Shown: positions 17,921 to 27,504, numbered from the stretch's first letter. The stretch is 64,000 bases of DNA from Actinomycetales bacterium (GCA_015655375.1 JAATFD010000003.1:62001-126000); one strand, 5' to 3'. Notes: a model not told the origin generated them from the sequence alone. Numbers and translations are program-made.

Positions 17921-19399
17921 ATGGCTTTGAGCATTCACGGACGACCCGGAGGCCGGGCGCATCGAGGAATACGGCTGGTGGGTGCCACTGCGCTCCTGTC
18001 GGCTCTCGTGTTGAGCGCGCCGACCATTGCGGTGGCCGAGCCATCCCAAGACGACATTGACCAAGCCAAACAGGCTGAGGACGCGGCCCAGATGTCCGTG
18101 TCCGACATCGAGGTCGAACTGGCCTCCGTGTCCGCGCAGGCACAGGACGCGACCCAGGCAGCCCTGGCGGCGGGCGAGGACTACAACGCCGCCCAGATCG
18201 CGCTGCAGGAGGCGACTGACACCGCCACGCAAGCGAAGGCCGACTCCGACCAGGCGCAGGCGGACTATGAGACGGCCCGCCAACAGCTCGCCTCGGTCGC
18301 GCAAACCGCCTATCGCGAGGGGTCGACATCGGTTGATCCTCTGGCCCCCTATGTCGAGTCAGACGGTCTGAGCACAGTCGAGCAGAAACAGTCGTTGTTG
18401 GAGACGGTCGGATCGTCTGCGGACGCGCGACTCCAAAAGGTCGCGGCTCTCAAGCAGGTCTCCGACACAGCCTCCGACGCCGCCGATCAGGCCCAATCCG
18501 CTCAAGCAGACGCCACCCAAGCGGCTCAGGACAAGCTCGATACCGCACAGGCAGCGGCGGATTCGGCCGCGGCTCTTCAGACTCAGACCCAGGCGCGTCA
18601 CCAGGTCCTCGTCGAGGAGCTGGCTAAGCGGCAGAACACCACCGCCGACCTCATCGAAGAGAAGGCCGCGGCAGATGAGCAACAGCGCGAAGCCGCAGCC
18701 CAGAAACAGGCCGAGAAAGCCTCCGACGCCCAGGTTCTGGCCGACGCCGCGGCGGGCACCAGCGGCTCGACCTCATCGTCTGCCGATGCCGCCACTACCG
18801 ACAGAGCCTCCGACGAGCCCAGCACATCCCCATCCGCTGACAGCACGCCGTCAACCGGCAATGACTCAACCTCGACGACGGGCCAGAACAACTCGACGCC
18901 GACGCCGTCAACCGACTCCGAGTCCGAATCCGAACCGGCGCAGTCGACTTCCGAGCCTGCTGCCGAGTCTGAACCGGCGCAGTCGACTTCCGCCACTGCC
19001 GATCCCGAGCCTGAGCCAGCGTCCTCATCGGGGAGCGCATCCGGCGCTGTCGCGTTCGCCGAGGCGCAGGTGGGCAAGCCCTACGTGTTTGGGGCCGCGG
19101 GCCCCAACAGTTACGACTGCTCGGGCTTGGTCACGGCAGCCTACGCCAGTCAGGGCATCCACCTGAGCCACCAGTCCAGTGCCCAGTACCAGTACAACAA
19201 GGGAACCAAAGTCTCGCTCAGTTCGATCCAGCCCGGTGACCTGCTCTTCTGGGACTGGGATGGCGACGGGATCGATCACGTGGCCATCTACATCGGCAAT
19301 GGCCAAATGGTCGAGGCCCCGGCACCCGGATACTCCGTGCGCATCGTGTCCGTCTACGGATGGAGTTCGATGATGCCCTACGCCGTGCGCATCGTCTGA
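17921..19399 (+). CDS. Secreted NlpC/P60 peptidoglycan hydrolase with coiled coil
   Basis: 492 residues. A signal peptide is followed by cleavage after AVA (residue 39). Residues ~40-270 are a long Ala/Gln/Asp-rich coiled coil; ~270-370 is a Ser/Thr/Pro/Glu linker; the C-terminal ~110 residues are the NlpC/P60 domain with catalytic Cys400 in YDCSGLV and His453 in DHVAIYIG. It should cut peptide stems of the cell wall during division, like RipA/RpfB-region enzymes. ATG 17921 was chosen for the AGGTGA ahead of it and the position of the signal peptide. The gene has its own upstream region and no operon partner. Confidence 0.9.
   Translation: MALSIHGRPGGRAHRGIRLVGATALLSALVLSAPTIAVAEPSQDDIDQAKQAEDAAQMSVSDIEVELASVSAQAQDATQAALAAGEDYNAAQIALQEATDTATQAKADSDQAQADYETARQQLASVAQTAYREGSTSVDPLAPYVESDGLSTVEQKQSLLETVGSSADARLQKVAALKQVSDTASDAADQAQSAQADATQAAQDKLDTAQAAADSAAALQTQTQARHQVLVEELAKRQNTTADLIEEKAAADEQQREAAAQKQAEKASDAQVLADAAAGTSGSTSSSADAATTDRASDEPSTSPSADSTPSTGNDSTSTTGQNNSTPTPSTDSESESEPAQSTSEPAAESEPAQSTSATADPEPEPASSSGSASGAVAFAEAQVGKPYVFGAAGPNSYDCSGLVTAAYASQGIHLSHQSSAQYQYNKGTKVSLSSIQPGDLLFWDWDGDGIDHVAIYIGNGQMVEAPAPGYSVRIVSVYGWSSMMPYAVRIV
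18932..18992 (+). repeat. Two direct 22-base repeats in the NlpC/P60 linker
   Basis: Bases 18932-18953 and 18971-18992 are identical (both begin GAACCGGCGCAG), 39 bases apart, coding a repeated EPAQSTS unit every 13 residues. The repeat is in-frame, so gain or loss of a unit would change linker length without breaking the enzyme. Confidence 0.85.
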
Positions 19400-19505
19400 C
19401 CAACCGCGAAGCTCGCCCTCTTCCCTTTCTTCCGCTCGCGAGGCACGTCGTCCCGCCCGAGGTCAGGGCCCCACGGCCGCCCGGCTGACCCTGTCGGCGC
19501 TCTGC

Positions 19506-19793
19506 TCAATGCAGCAGACCCCGGCTCCCCGTCAGTGAACGTACCCATCGCGTCGGACGGGCACGAAGCAACAGATCAGCCAGGGCACTCTGACCGGCCG
19601 CGAGGATGGGGACACCCTGCGTCGTCGCACTCGCGGCGATGGTGCACCCATCAGCGTCTTCGATCGGCATCCAGCCGAACCCCGGGACGCCTGCGTCGAT
19701 CCCAATGGCGATCGTCGCAACAGTATTGGCCAACAAGCCGCGCGACAATCCGGCATCCACGACGATGACGATGCGGTTGGGCAGTTCGTCCAT
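19506..19793 (-). CDS. DUF2000-like small protein
   Basis: 95 residues. The N-terminal half (RIVIVVDAGLSRGLLANTVA, then DADGCTI and GVPILAA) resembles DUF2000 proteins, a small family of unknown function. The last ~20 residues (from RARPTRW) do not continue the family pattern, and full members are nearer 130 residues, so the 3' part may be frameshifted or truncated. AAAGGA lies upstream of the ATG. It is divergent from a truncated Lrp-family gene. Confidence 0.5.
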   Translation of the reverse strand: MDELPNRIVIVVDAGLSRGLLANTVATIAIGIDAGVPGFGWMPIEDADGCTIAASATTQGVPILAAGQSALADLLLRARPTRWVRSLTGSRGLLH

Positions 19794-19907
19794 GATCGAT
19801 GAGTCCTTTCAACGAGGGCAGTCCCATTCGGGGAACCCGGACGACGCCATCCGACCAGTTCACTCGGGCGAATCGGCCTTCGGCCTGACACGGTATCCAC
19901 GCCACCG

Positions 19908-20318
19908 ATGCTGGTGGCCACATCATGTCGAATTCGACAGATTCATCCCCATTGGCGCCGGATGCGACGCCTCGAATCGGAGGGGATCGCCACGGGATAC
20001 GCACCACGACTCGATCGGCGCGCACTCGGGTGGGGTGTCCTCGCCTTCATCTCCGTCAGCATCGGGAAGCACTCCGACGCGGAGGCCCACACCTTCGAGC
20101 AGGCCGTCGACCGGATCCCAGAGATCATCGCCTGTTGGAGCGTCGCCGGGGATTCGGATTTCCTCCTCCAGGTCGTCGCCCACGACCTCGATCATTACGC
20201 CGACTTCACGATGACAACGGTGCGTCGGCTGCCCGGCATTCACTCGATGCGTTCCGTCCTGACTCTCAAAGAGGTCAAGGCCACGGGCAACTGGCCGGTC
20301 CTGCCTGCTCAGGCGTGA
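19908..20318 (+). pseudogene. Lrp/AsnC-family regulator lacking its DNA-binding N-terminus
   Basis: The body is clearly Lrp-like: HWRRMRRLESEGIATGY (end of the HTH and first linker), then LGWGVLAFISVSIG and WSVAGDSDFLLQVVAHDL of the ligand-binding (RAM) domain. A complete Lrp protein has ~45 more residues of winged helix before this. No in-frame or other-frame sequence upstream restores them, and the available ATG/GTG codons have no Shine-Dalgarno. It is probably a decayed gene, though a short DNA-binding-deficient partner protein cannot be excluded. Confidence 0.6.
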
Positions 20319-20327
20319 TTCCGGCAC

Positions 20328-20370
20328 TTGCTCAATGGATCGTTGTTTGCAGGCCGCGATTCATTGGACA
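20328..20370. repeat. Intergenic hairpin repeat, copy 1
   Basis: TTGCTCAATGGATCG and, after a short loop, CGATTCATTGGACA form an imperfect inverted repeat (10-base core arms, 1 mismatch). About 80% of its ~43 bases match, by eye, the element at 40657-40702 read on the minus strand. It lies between the 3' ends of the Lrp remnant and cydC, so it may also act as a transcription end. Confidence 0.65.
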
Positions 20371-20465
20371 CCATATGGTCACGCTCAACGCCCTCACCCA
20401 CCCGAGCCGTTCCGACGACCAGGAACGTGCCTCGCGATCGAACAAGGGCGTGCTTCGCGGCGGAA

Positions 20466-22067
20466 TTACGGACGTGCGTCGCCGAGGATTACTGACTCCA
20501 CTCGGTCCCCCAGGACCCGCGTCACCAGGCGTCCGTCGTGCACCGCGAGGACGAGGAACCCATCCCGCTCGCTGTCACCCAGGACCTCGAGCGTCCTCCG
20601 TGCGATCACCTCGTCCAGACCCGCCAGCGGTTCGTCGACCATCAGCGTCCCCGCCCCGACCAGCACGCCGCGCGCGATCCGCAACCGCGTCTGCTCCCCG
20701 CCCGACAACGCTCGCCCGCCCACACCGACCGGATCGCGAAGTGCCACGTCCGTCAGCCCGAGGGCGTCCAGGACCTTCCGCAGCTGCTCGTCGCTCGCCC
20801 TCGGCGCACCGAGTCGCAGATTCTCTGCCACAGTGCCGGTGAACAAATAATCGTCGACCGGCACTTCCAGGGACCGACCGACCCCGCCCTCGTGACGTTC
20901 CAGTTCGCGGGCCAACGCATCGAGCATCGTCGTCTTCCCGCTGCCCGACCGTCCGACGAGGGCAAGCGCTCCGCCCTGCCCCAGGCTCACCGAGATCAAG
21001 GCACCCGCCGAAGTCGCCGTCACGGGAACCTCATAGTCGCGGATGGTCAGCTCCGTTTCCGAGACCGTCAGGTCCAGCGGCACGTCCCGCCTGGAGGACG
21101 CCCCCAGCGATGCGGTCTGCAACCGCTCCCCCGCCTCGTTGACCGCACGCCGCTGCGCCATTGCGGCGGGCAGCGTCAGCGCGGGCGTCGACAGCCCGGC
21201 GACCATCAACAGGATCAGGATCGCGGTCGGTGCGCTGACGTGATCGACCGCCACCGACATGGCCGTCGCCCCGCACATCGCGAGGACTCCCAGGCATCCG
21301 ATCACCAGTTCACCGAGCCCGAACAGGCCCCGACTGGACCGACGCGACCGCCCATACCCATCGAGGCGCCCGACCACATCCGAGCGAACCACTCCGGCCG
21401 CACCCAGCGAGGCCAACTCCGGCCAGGCATCAACCATCTCGACGAGTGCGCTACGCGCCTGGACGCGCCGCCGGGCGAGGTCCGCGGTGGTCGCACTGGT
21501 CCGCGCCCGCACGTCGATCCACCACGCGCTCAAGGGCGCCACGCCCGAGAACACAGCGATCGGGATCGCTGATGCCGGGCTGACCACCAGTGCCGTGACG
21601 ATCGAGGCGACCGACACTCCCCCGAAGGACCACAGCGGCGCGGTCACACTGATCAGACGCATACCGACGGTGTCGGTGTCATGGACCGCGCGGTCCAGCA
21701 GCGCGCCGTCGCGCACCGTGTCGATCCCCGGGGCCGAGGCCGCCCTCGCAAAGAATTCCTCGCGGGCATCGCCGACGCGTGACAGGGCGCCCTTGTGCAG
21801 CAGCAATCGCTGGACGTACTGGAAGGCGATGCGTCCGATCGCGAAGGCACGGACCCACCCGGAGGGGAAGATATAGGAGAACGTGCTGCCCGCCGTCATC
21901 CCGGCGATTGCGCTGGCAGTGATGAACCACCCGGACGCCGCGAGCAGGCCCACCGAGCAGAGCTCGGAGACCAGAGCCCCGATGAGTCCCCACACGATCG
22001 TGGACGAGGGGTTGCGCCCGGAATCTCCACGCTCTGCGCCGCTCACCGTCGCACGAGGTCGGCTCAT
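20466..22067 (-). CDS. cydC: Cytochrome bd biogenesis ABC protein CydC
   Basis: 533 residues: six-helix membrane domain, then an ATPase domain with Walker A GRSGSGKT, signature LSGGEQTR and Walker B TLMVDEPLAG. CydDC exports thiols (cysteine/glutathione) or otherwise supports haem insertion in cytochrome bd. The ATG at 22067 overlaps the cydD stop as ATGA. It is the last gene of the cyd operon. Confidence 0.88.
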   Translation of the reverse strand: MSRPRATVSGAERGDSGRNPSSTIVWGLIGALVSELCSVGLLAASGWFITASAIAGMTAGSTFSYIFPSGWVRAFAIGRIAFQYVQRLLLHKGALSRVGDAREEFFARAASAPGIDTVRDGALLDRAVHDTDTVGMRLISVTAPLWSFGGVSVASIVTALVVSPASAIPIAVFSGVAPLSAWWIDVRARTSATTADLARRRVQARSALVEMVDAWPELASLGAAGVVRSDVVGRLDGYGRSRRSSRGLFGLGELVIGCLGVLAMCGATAMSVAVDHVSAPTAILILLMVAGLSTPALTLPAAMAQRRAVNEAGERLQTASLGASSRRDVPLDLTVSETELTIRDYEVPVTATSAGALISVSLGQGGALALVGRSGSGKTTMLDALARELERHEGGVGRSLEVPVDDYLFTGTVAENLRLGAPRASDEQLRKVLDALGLTDVALRDPVGVGGRALSGGEQTRLRIARGVLVGAGTLMVDEPLAGLDEVIARRTLEVLGDSERDGFLVLAVHDGRLVTRVLGDRVESVILGDARP

Positions 22068-24001
22068 CGCACACCCCCGCTCGTCGTGGATGGTGACGAC
22101 GCCGCCGCGCCGGCTGACGAGGTCGATCCCACCGATCCGGACACGACCTCGGCAGCCGGTATCGCTTCCGCGCTCCCTTGCCGGACCCGGACTCGCCCGT
22201 CCGAGACCTCCCAGACGATCGATGCCGACACCGCCACCGCAGCGGAGTGCGTGACGACGAGGACGGTGCACCCCTCGGTCGCCCGCCTGAGCGCCGCGAC
22301 CACGCGTTCCTCCGAGTCTGCGTCCAGGTGAGCGGTCGGCTCGTCCAACATCCACAGCCGGGAGCCGCGCAGCAGGGATCGCGCGATCGCGATCCGACGG
22401 GCCTCGCCCGCGGAGAAGGCGTAGCCACCGGACCCGCACGGGGTGTCGAGGCCGCGAGGCAGTCCGGCCAGCAACGCCGCGAGTCCGACCTGTCCCAACG
22501 CGTCGACGAGCTGCGCCTCGTTCGCGTCGGGCGCTCCGATGCGCAGGTTGTCGGCAAGCGTGCCCTCGATCAGGACGGTTGATTGACCGATCCACGCGGC
22601 ACCCCCGAGGACCGGTGCGGATCCGGAGGCCGGCGCGGCCCGGGGCCGCGCATCGGGTTCTCCGATGGTGGCAGATTCGAGCCCCGCCCACGTCACGCGG
22701 CCCGCATCGGGGATCCTCAGACCGGACAACGCCTCGAGCAGCGTCGTCTTCCCCGCACCGGACTCGCCGACGATGGCCGTCCACAGTCCGGCCGGTGCCC
22801 TCAGAGATCCGTCGACCCGGACGATCTCACGACCGGTGTCGGGCGCGTCAAGGCGCACGTTTTCAGCAACGACGGTGACGGGGCGATCGACGGGCCGGGA
22901 GACGGTTCGTGCGCCCGCCTCTGAGCGCACGTCCCCGTCCTCACCTGCCCACCGATGCCTCGTCCGGGCCGTGGTGCCAGCCACGTCCCCGTCACTCGGA
23001 TTGCTGGCGCTCGGATCCCCGGCGAGGTCGGCGAGCACGCGCGCATTGGCTGCGGCCCGCTCGCGGTCATGAAATCCTGCAGCCGCCTGGCGCATTGGCG
23101 TGAAGTACATCGGGCACAGCAGCAGGACGAACAGCCCATGAGCGAGGTCGAGGTGCCCGGCTCCGGGCACCTGCACATAGCCGAGCAGCGTCATCCCGAT
23201 GTAGGTCGCCGCCACGGCGATCGAGAGTGTGACGACGACATCCATCACCGCACCGGACACGAAAGCCCGGCGCAGCACCGCCATGTTCGCGCGCTGTAGG
23301 CGCCGGGAGGCCCGGCCGATCACCTGACGCCGGGTCTCCACGACGCCCAGGCGCTGAAGCGTCGCGATACCCCGGAAACTGTCGAGGACGATCGCGCTCA
23401 ATCGCTCCAAGGAGTGGAGATACCGGTCGTTGCCGTCCTTCGCGAGCATCCCTGCCAGCCACATGTTCGCGGGGATCATCGCTGTCGCCAGCGCGAGAAC
23501 GATCCCCGAGGGCCAGTGCGCGACGACGGTCGCGACCATGATCAGCGCCATCGAGATGCCCGCCGACCGTTGCAGCGGCGCGGATCCGGCCAGGTGATCG
23601 CTCACCTGGTCGACCAACTCGAGTCCACCCTCGGCAACGACGGCCGGGCTTTCCCCGCGTCGGGGCGCCCGATCCGGCAGAGCCCGCTCCACGATCCGGC
23701 GACGCAACGAGGTCGCCATCGCGGCCGAAGCGCGCCTCGACGCCGCCCCGGCACCCCACGTCAGGCCTGCGGCAACGCTCCCCGCCAGGCAGGCGACGGC
23801 CAGTGACGGGGCGAGCAGCCAATACCCGCCCCCGTCGATCAGATCCTCGGCGAGAACGGCGACGGCGCCCCACTGGAGGCACGATGCCACGGTGGCAGCC
23901 ACACGCAGGCCGGTCGCCACCGTGACATCACGGGAACCGGGACGGGCAGCGCTGGCCAGCCAACGGGCTGCCTCGCCCTCGCCGATGCTGGACTCACTCA
24001 T
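22064..24001 (-). CDS. cydD: Cytochrome bd biogenesis ABC protein CydD
   Basis: 645 residues: N-terminal membrane domain, then Walker A GESGAGKT, signature FSAGEARR and Walker B LWMLDEPTAHLD. Long Ala/Ser-rich spacers flank the ATPase domain (around 340-380 and near the C-terminus). ATG 24001 (MSESSIG) gives an 8-base overlap with the small upstream gene, matching the operon's coupled style; the frame is open to 24076 but without family features. It pairs with CydC. Confidence 0.88.
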   Translation of the reverse strand: MSESSIGEGEAARWLASAARPGSRDVTVATGLRVAATVASCLQWGAVAVLAEDLIDGGGYWLLAPSLAVACLAGSVAAGLTWGAGAASRRASAAMATSLRRRIVERALPDRAPRRGESPAVVAEGGLELVDQVSDHLAGSAPLQRSAGISMALIMVATVVAHWPSGIVLALATAMIPANMWLAGMLAKDGNDRYLHSLERLSAIVLDSFRGIATLQRLGVVETRRQVIGRASRRLQRANMAVLRRAFVSGAVMDVVVTLSIAVAATYIGMTLLGYVQVPGAGHLDLAHGLFVLLLCPMYFTPMRQAAAGFHDRERAAANARVLADLAGDPSASNPSDGDVAGTTARTRHRWAGEDGDVRSEAGARTVSRPVDRPVTVVAENVRLDAPDTGREIVRVDGSLRAPAGLWTAIVGESGAGKTTLLEALSGLRIPDAGRVTWAGLESATIGEPDARPRAAPASGSAPVLGGAAWIGQSTVLIEGTLADNLRIGAPDANEAQLVDALGQVGLAALLAGLPRGLDTPCGSGGYAFSAGEARRIAIARSLLRGSRLWMLDEPTAHLDADSEERVVAALRRATEGCTVLVVTHSAAVAVSASIVWEVSDGRVRVRQGSAEAIPAAEVVSGSVGSTSSAGAAASSPSTTSGGVR

Positions 24002-24320
24002 CGCCGCGAGGGGCATCCTCGCCGTGTTCCTGGTTGAGTCGACGCTCATCGACGATCCACACCACGAGGGCGACAATCGCCATGAGTCCGACGATGAGCC
24101 AACTCGCGCCCTTCCCGATGTATCTCGTGAGGATCAGGTCGGAGAACCAGTAGGCAAGAAATCCGACGATGAAGATCCCGATCCCGATGGCCCAGCGGTC
24201 GACGGGGTTCGAGTGCGTCCGGGAGTGCTTCTCGGCCTGCCTACGTGACCCGGCTGCCGCCCGGGATCCCATCGGGACAGCAGGAACAGTCGTGTTGGAC
24301 TTCATGGACTGGTCGCTCAT
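23994..24320 (-). CDS. Small two-helix membrane protein of the cyd operon
   Basis: 108 residues, no family recognised. A basic, Ser-rich N-terminus (about 45 residues) precedes two hydrophobic segments (about 47-67, GIGIFIVGFLAYWFSDL, and 73-92, LIVGLMAIVALVVWIVDE) and a charged tail. The ATG is 1 base after the cydB stop, with GGGAGG at good spacing, and its 3' end overlaps cydD by 8 bases, so it is co-translated with the oxidase genes. A CydX-like or assembly role is possible but it is much larger than CydX. Confidence 0.75.
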   Translation of the reverse strand: MSDQSMKSNTTVPAVPMGSRAAAGSRRQAEKHSRTHSNPVDRWAIGIGIFIVGFLAYWFSDLILTRYIGKGASWLIVGLMAIVALVVWIVDERRLNQEHGEDAPRGDE

Positions 24321-24321
24321 C

Positions 24322-25332
24322 TCAGGCCTCCCTGACACGCACGGTGGCGGCGACGCGTCGCTTGCCGAGCACTCGCTGCGCATACCACGTGTAGAAGAAG
24401 ATCAGCGGGACATTGAGTCCGATGCCGACCAGCAGGAAGTCAAAAGCAGTCTCGGGCGATGCCGCCTCGCTCACCGTCAGACCGGCCGCGAGGCCGGGCG
24501 CGTGAGTGGCAAGGAACGCCGCGAAGACCGCGACCCCTGCAATGGCCATTCCCGCCAACGGCCAACCGGAGACCTCGTTGTCCGTTGACCGTGAGAGGAA
24601 GGAGAACAGCGCGAGCCCGAGCCCGGCGACGGCGAAGATCATCGCTCCGGCGAAGGACCACTGTCGCATCGGGGAGCTGAAGTCGATCCCCGCGGGCGTG
24701 AGGCCGACCAGGGCGATCGCCACAATGGCAAGGATGCCGGCTGCGACGACACCGATGGCCCCACGTGTGGCGACGACCTCGTGGTTGCCGACCCCATGCA
24801 TGTGTAGATAGGCGTATCCGAACGTCACGTAGAGGACGACGACCCCGACTCCGAGCAGCAGGGAGTACCAGCTGAACGCGCTGAAGACTCCTGCGCTGAC
24901 ATAGTCGAGGCCATTGTGCTCGGCAGGCACGCTCAGCGAACCGAGGGCGCAGCCCTGCATGAAGGCCACCACCAAGGAACCTCCGCCGAAGAACCAGTAC
25001 CACCGCTCGCCAACGTGGCCATCGCGCTGGGAGATCATCTCGATCGAGAACCCACGAAAGACCAGACCGAAGAGCATGAGGATCAACGGAATGTAGAGAT
25101 GGGGCAGCAGCACCCCGAAGGCAAGTGGGAAACCCGCCCAGATCGAGACACCGGCCATGACCAGCCAAGTCTCGTTACCGTCCCAGACGTTGGCGACCTC
25201 GTCGAGTTGCTCGAACCGGGTCGCCTTGTTCTTCTCGAACAAGGAGATGATTCCGATGCCGAGGTCGTAACCGTCCAGCAGAACATAGGCGAGGATCGAC
25301 GCGATGACGACGCCGTACCAGACGTATTCCAT
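24322..25332 (-). CDS. cydB: Cytochrome bd ubiquinol/menaquinol oxidase subunit II
   Basis: 336 residues with 8-9 membrane helices. The N-terminus (VLLDGYDLGIG) and WDGNETWLVMAG are hallmark CydB motifs. With CydA it reduces oxygen to water at very low oxygen tension. The ATG shares one base with the cydA stop (TGATG). Confidence 0.95.
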   Translation of the reverse strand: MEYVWYGVVIASILAYVLLDGYDLGIGIISLFEKNKATRFEQLDEVANVWDGNETWLVMAGVSIWAGFPLAFGVLLPHLYIPLILMLFGLVFRGFSIEMISQRDGHVGERWYWFFGGGSLVVAFMQGCALGSLSVPAEHNGLDYVSAGVFSAFSWYSLLLGVGVVVLYVTFGYAYLHMHGVGNHEVVATRGAIGVVAAGILAIVAIALVGLTPAGIDFSSPMRQWSFAGAMIFAVAGLGLALFSFLSRSTDNEVSGWPLAGMAIAGVAVFAAFLATHAPGLAAGLTVSEAASPETAFDFLLVGIGLNVPLIFFYTWYAQRVLGKRRVAATVRVREA

Positions 25333-26780
25333 CAGTGGGCCCCCGCTTCCTCACGCTCGTCCTCGAGGAGCGTCTTCTCCTCACCCCAGGCCGGGGTCGG
25401 GGGAACGAGCCAGCCTTCTACTCCGTCGCTCTCCTCGACCTCGGCGTCGCGCTCCGGACCCCGCCTGACCGTCTTGACGATGAAGATGATGTAAGCGGTG
25501 AACAACGCCGCGTAGATCGCGACGAATCCGATCGCCGAGAGCAGCACTGTCCACGGGTTGAGGTCGGAGAAGGCATCTGTGGTCGCCAGCTCACCCCAGA
25601 CCACCCAAGGCTGACGCCCGACCTCGGCGGTCAGCCACCCGCCGAGGATGGCGATGATGCCGACTGGCGTCGTCCACAGCAACCACTTGTGGAATCTCGT
25701 CGAGTCGTACAGCTGCCGTCGGATCCTCAGGACGACGCTGAGGAACCCGGAGATGAACAGGATGATCGACCCATAGAACATCAGGCGGAAGCCCCAGAAC
25801 GTCCACGCCATGTTCGGCTGTTCTTCGGGGGTGAGCAGGTTCATGCCGGGAGTCGTCGAGGCGCCGCTGAGATCGTGGGCACCGATGGCGGAGCCCGCCC
25901 ACGGAATCGAGACCTCGACGAGGTTGCGCTGCTCGGCCTGATCGGGGATCGCGAAGATCACATAGCCGTTGTTCGTCGACTCCCAGTTGCCCTCCCAGGC
26001 GATCAGCTTGGAGGGCAACTGCTTGTCGGCGGTGACCTGCTGGGTCGCGACGTAGTCCGCCGCCACCGAATCGCCCAGGGCGATCTGGACGGGGATGAAG
26101 ACGGCCAATAGGCCCAGGCTGATCGACAACGATCGCTTGGCGAATTCCAATTCACGCTTGTGAATCAGATAGTAGGCAGCAATCCCGGCGATCACCATGG
26201 AGGCCGAGATCATGACGGCAACCAGCATGTGCGGCCACCGCCACATGAATGACGGGCTGAAGAGGATCGCCCACCAGTCGGTCGGGATGAATTGGCCATC
26301 GGCATCGACCTCATAGCCGGCTGGCAACTGCATCCACGAGTTCGCCATGAGGATCCACGTCGAGGACAGGACCGTTCCGATGGCGACCATGACTGTCGAA
26401 ATGAACATTGTGCGCGGCTTTACTCGCCCGTCGCCGTAGAACATGACGCCGATGAATGCGGCCTCAACGAAGAAGGCCGTGACGACCTCCATACCGATGA
26501 TGGGGCCGAGGATCGGGCCTGTGCGAGCGGCGAAACCGCCCCAGTTCAGACCCATCTCGAAGGTGATGACGATGCCTGCGACGACACCGAGAGCGAAGCC
26601 GACGGCGAAAATCCTCCGCCAGAAGCGGTACATCTGCAGATAGACGGGCTTGCGAGTACGCCAGTATTTCCAGAAGATCACGCATAGAAAGACCGAGATG
26701 CCCACCGTGATGGCGGGGAAGGTCATATGGAACATGACCGTGATCGCGAATTGGACTCGGGAGATGAGTTCGACGTCCAT
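25332..26780 (-). CDS. cydA: Cytochrome bd oxidase subunit I
   Basis: 482 residues. Haem-ligand His18 lies in VMFHMTFPA; GRQPW, part of the quinol/haem region, is present; the polypeptide has about nine helices. The Q-loop region is of the short type expected for Gram-positive bd oxidases. ATG 26780 is preceded by TGAGGTCATC, a usable Shine-Dalgarno. It starts 7 bases after the FMN reductase gene, so the two probably share a transcript. Confidence 0.95.
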   Translation of the reverse strand: MDVELISRVQFAITVMFHMTFPAITVGISVFLCVIFWKYWRTRKPVYLQMYRFWRRIFAVGFALGVVAGIVITFEMGLNWGGFAARTGPILGPIIGMEVVTAFFVEAAFIGVMFYGDGRVKPRTMFISTVMVAIGTVLSSTWILMANSWMQLPAGYEVDADGQFIPTDWWAILFSPSFMWRWPHMLVAVMISASMVIAGIAAYYLIHKRELEFAKRSLSISLGLLAVFIPVQIALGDSVAADYVATQQVTADKQLPSKLIAWEGNWESTNNGYVIFAIPDQAEQRNLVEVSIPWAGSAIGAHDLSGASTTPGMNLLTPEEQPNMAWTFWGFRLMFYGSIILFISGFLSVVLRIRRQLYDSTRFHKWLLWTTPVGIIAILGGWLTAEVGRQPWVVWGELATTDAFSDLNPWTVLLSAIGFVAIYAALFTAYIIFIVKTVRRGPERDAEVEESDGVEGWLVPPTPAWGEEKTLLEDEREEAGAH

Positions 26781-26787
26781 GATGACC

Positions 26788-27348
26788 TCAGTGCCTGCCC
26801 GAAGTTCCGACTTGGTCATCCAAGAATACCTCGAACCCATCCATCCAGCGCTGGAGGAACTGCCGGGCGTGCAGACTGAATTCCCCAGTGGCGTCAACGA
26901 AGTCGTCGGTCCACTGGATGTAGAGCTCGGGCTGCGAGTACAACAGCGACTGGAAGAATCCCAGAACTTGGCGCAGATGGGCCTGGGCGACGGCTGTGCC
27001 GACCTTTCCGCGCGACACTCCGGCAATTGCGGACGGACGCCCGAGAACGCCCTGGCCGAAGGGCCGCGAAGCCCAGTCAATGGCGTTCTTGAGCGCGCCC
27101 GGAATCGTTCGGTTGTATTCGGGAGTCACATACAGCAGAGCATCGGTGTCCGCGATCGCGTCCTTGAAGGCGCGGGCCGAAGCAGGATAGTCGCTCTCGA
27201 AATCCCGGTTGAAGAGGGGAAGACCCCCGATCGGAATCTCGACGAAATCGATGCTCGCGGGAGCCAATTTGACGAGTGACTCAGCGAACTTCCGATTGAT
27301 CGACTCCGCGGAAAGACTACCGATGAGGTAGCCGACTGTGTAGGTCAT
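26788..27348 (-). CDS. NAD(P)H-dependent FMN reductase family protein
   Basis: 186 residues of flavodoxin-like fold. GSLSAESINRKFAESL is the FMN phosphate loop, and TPEYNRTIPGALKNAIDW is the family signature. It reduces FMN, quinones or azo compounds with NAD(P)H. GGAG lies ahead of the ATG. It is the first gene of the cyd operon and lies downstream of a LysR regulator gene on the same strand. The link between a flavin/quinone reductase and a quinol oxidase suggests redox or quinone stress. Confidence 0.85.
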   Translation of the reverse strand: MTYTVGYLIGSLSAESINRKFAESLVKLAPASIDFVEIPIGGLPLFNRDFESDYPASARAFKDAIADTDALLYVTPEYNRTIPGALKNAIDWASRPFGQGVLGRPSAIAGVSRGKVGTAVAQAHLRQVLGFFQSLLYSQPELYIQWTDDFVDATGEFSLHARQFLQRWMDGFEVFLDDQVGTSGRH

Positions 27349-27504
27349 GGGGTTCTCCGTCTCGATGAGCTGCAGCGGAAATCCTCCGTTGGCAGCTGAA
27401 TCTCCGTCACAGTGCTATCAGGGAGATGACATGGCGTCAAGTAGATATGATGGATGAGAGAAATCGACTTTTTCGATGAATCGCCGACAGCCCTTCCCAC
27501 GCGG

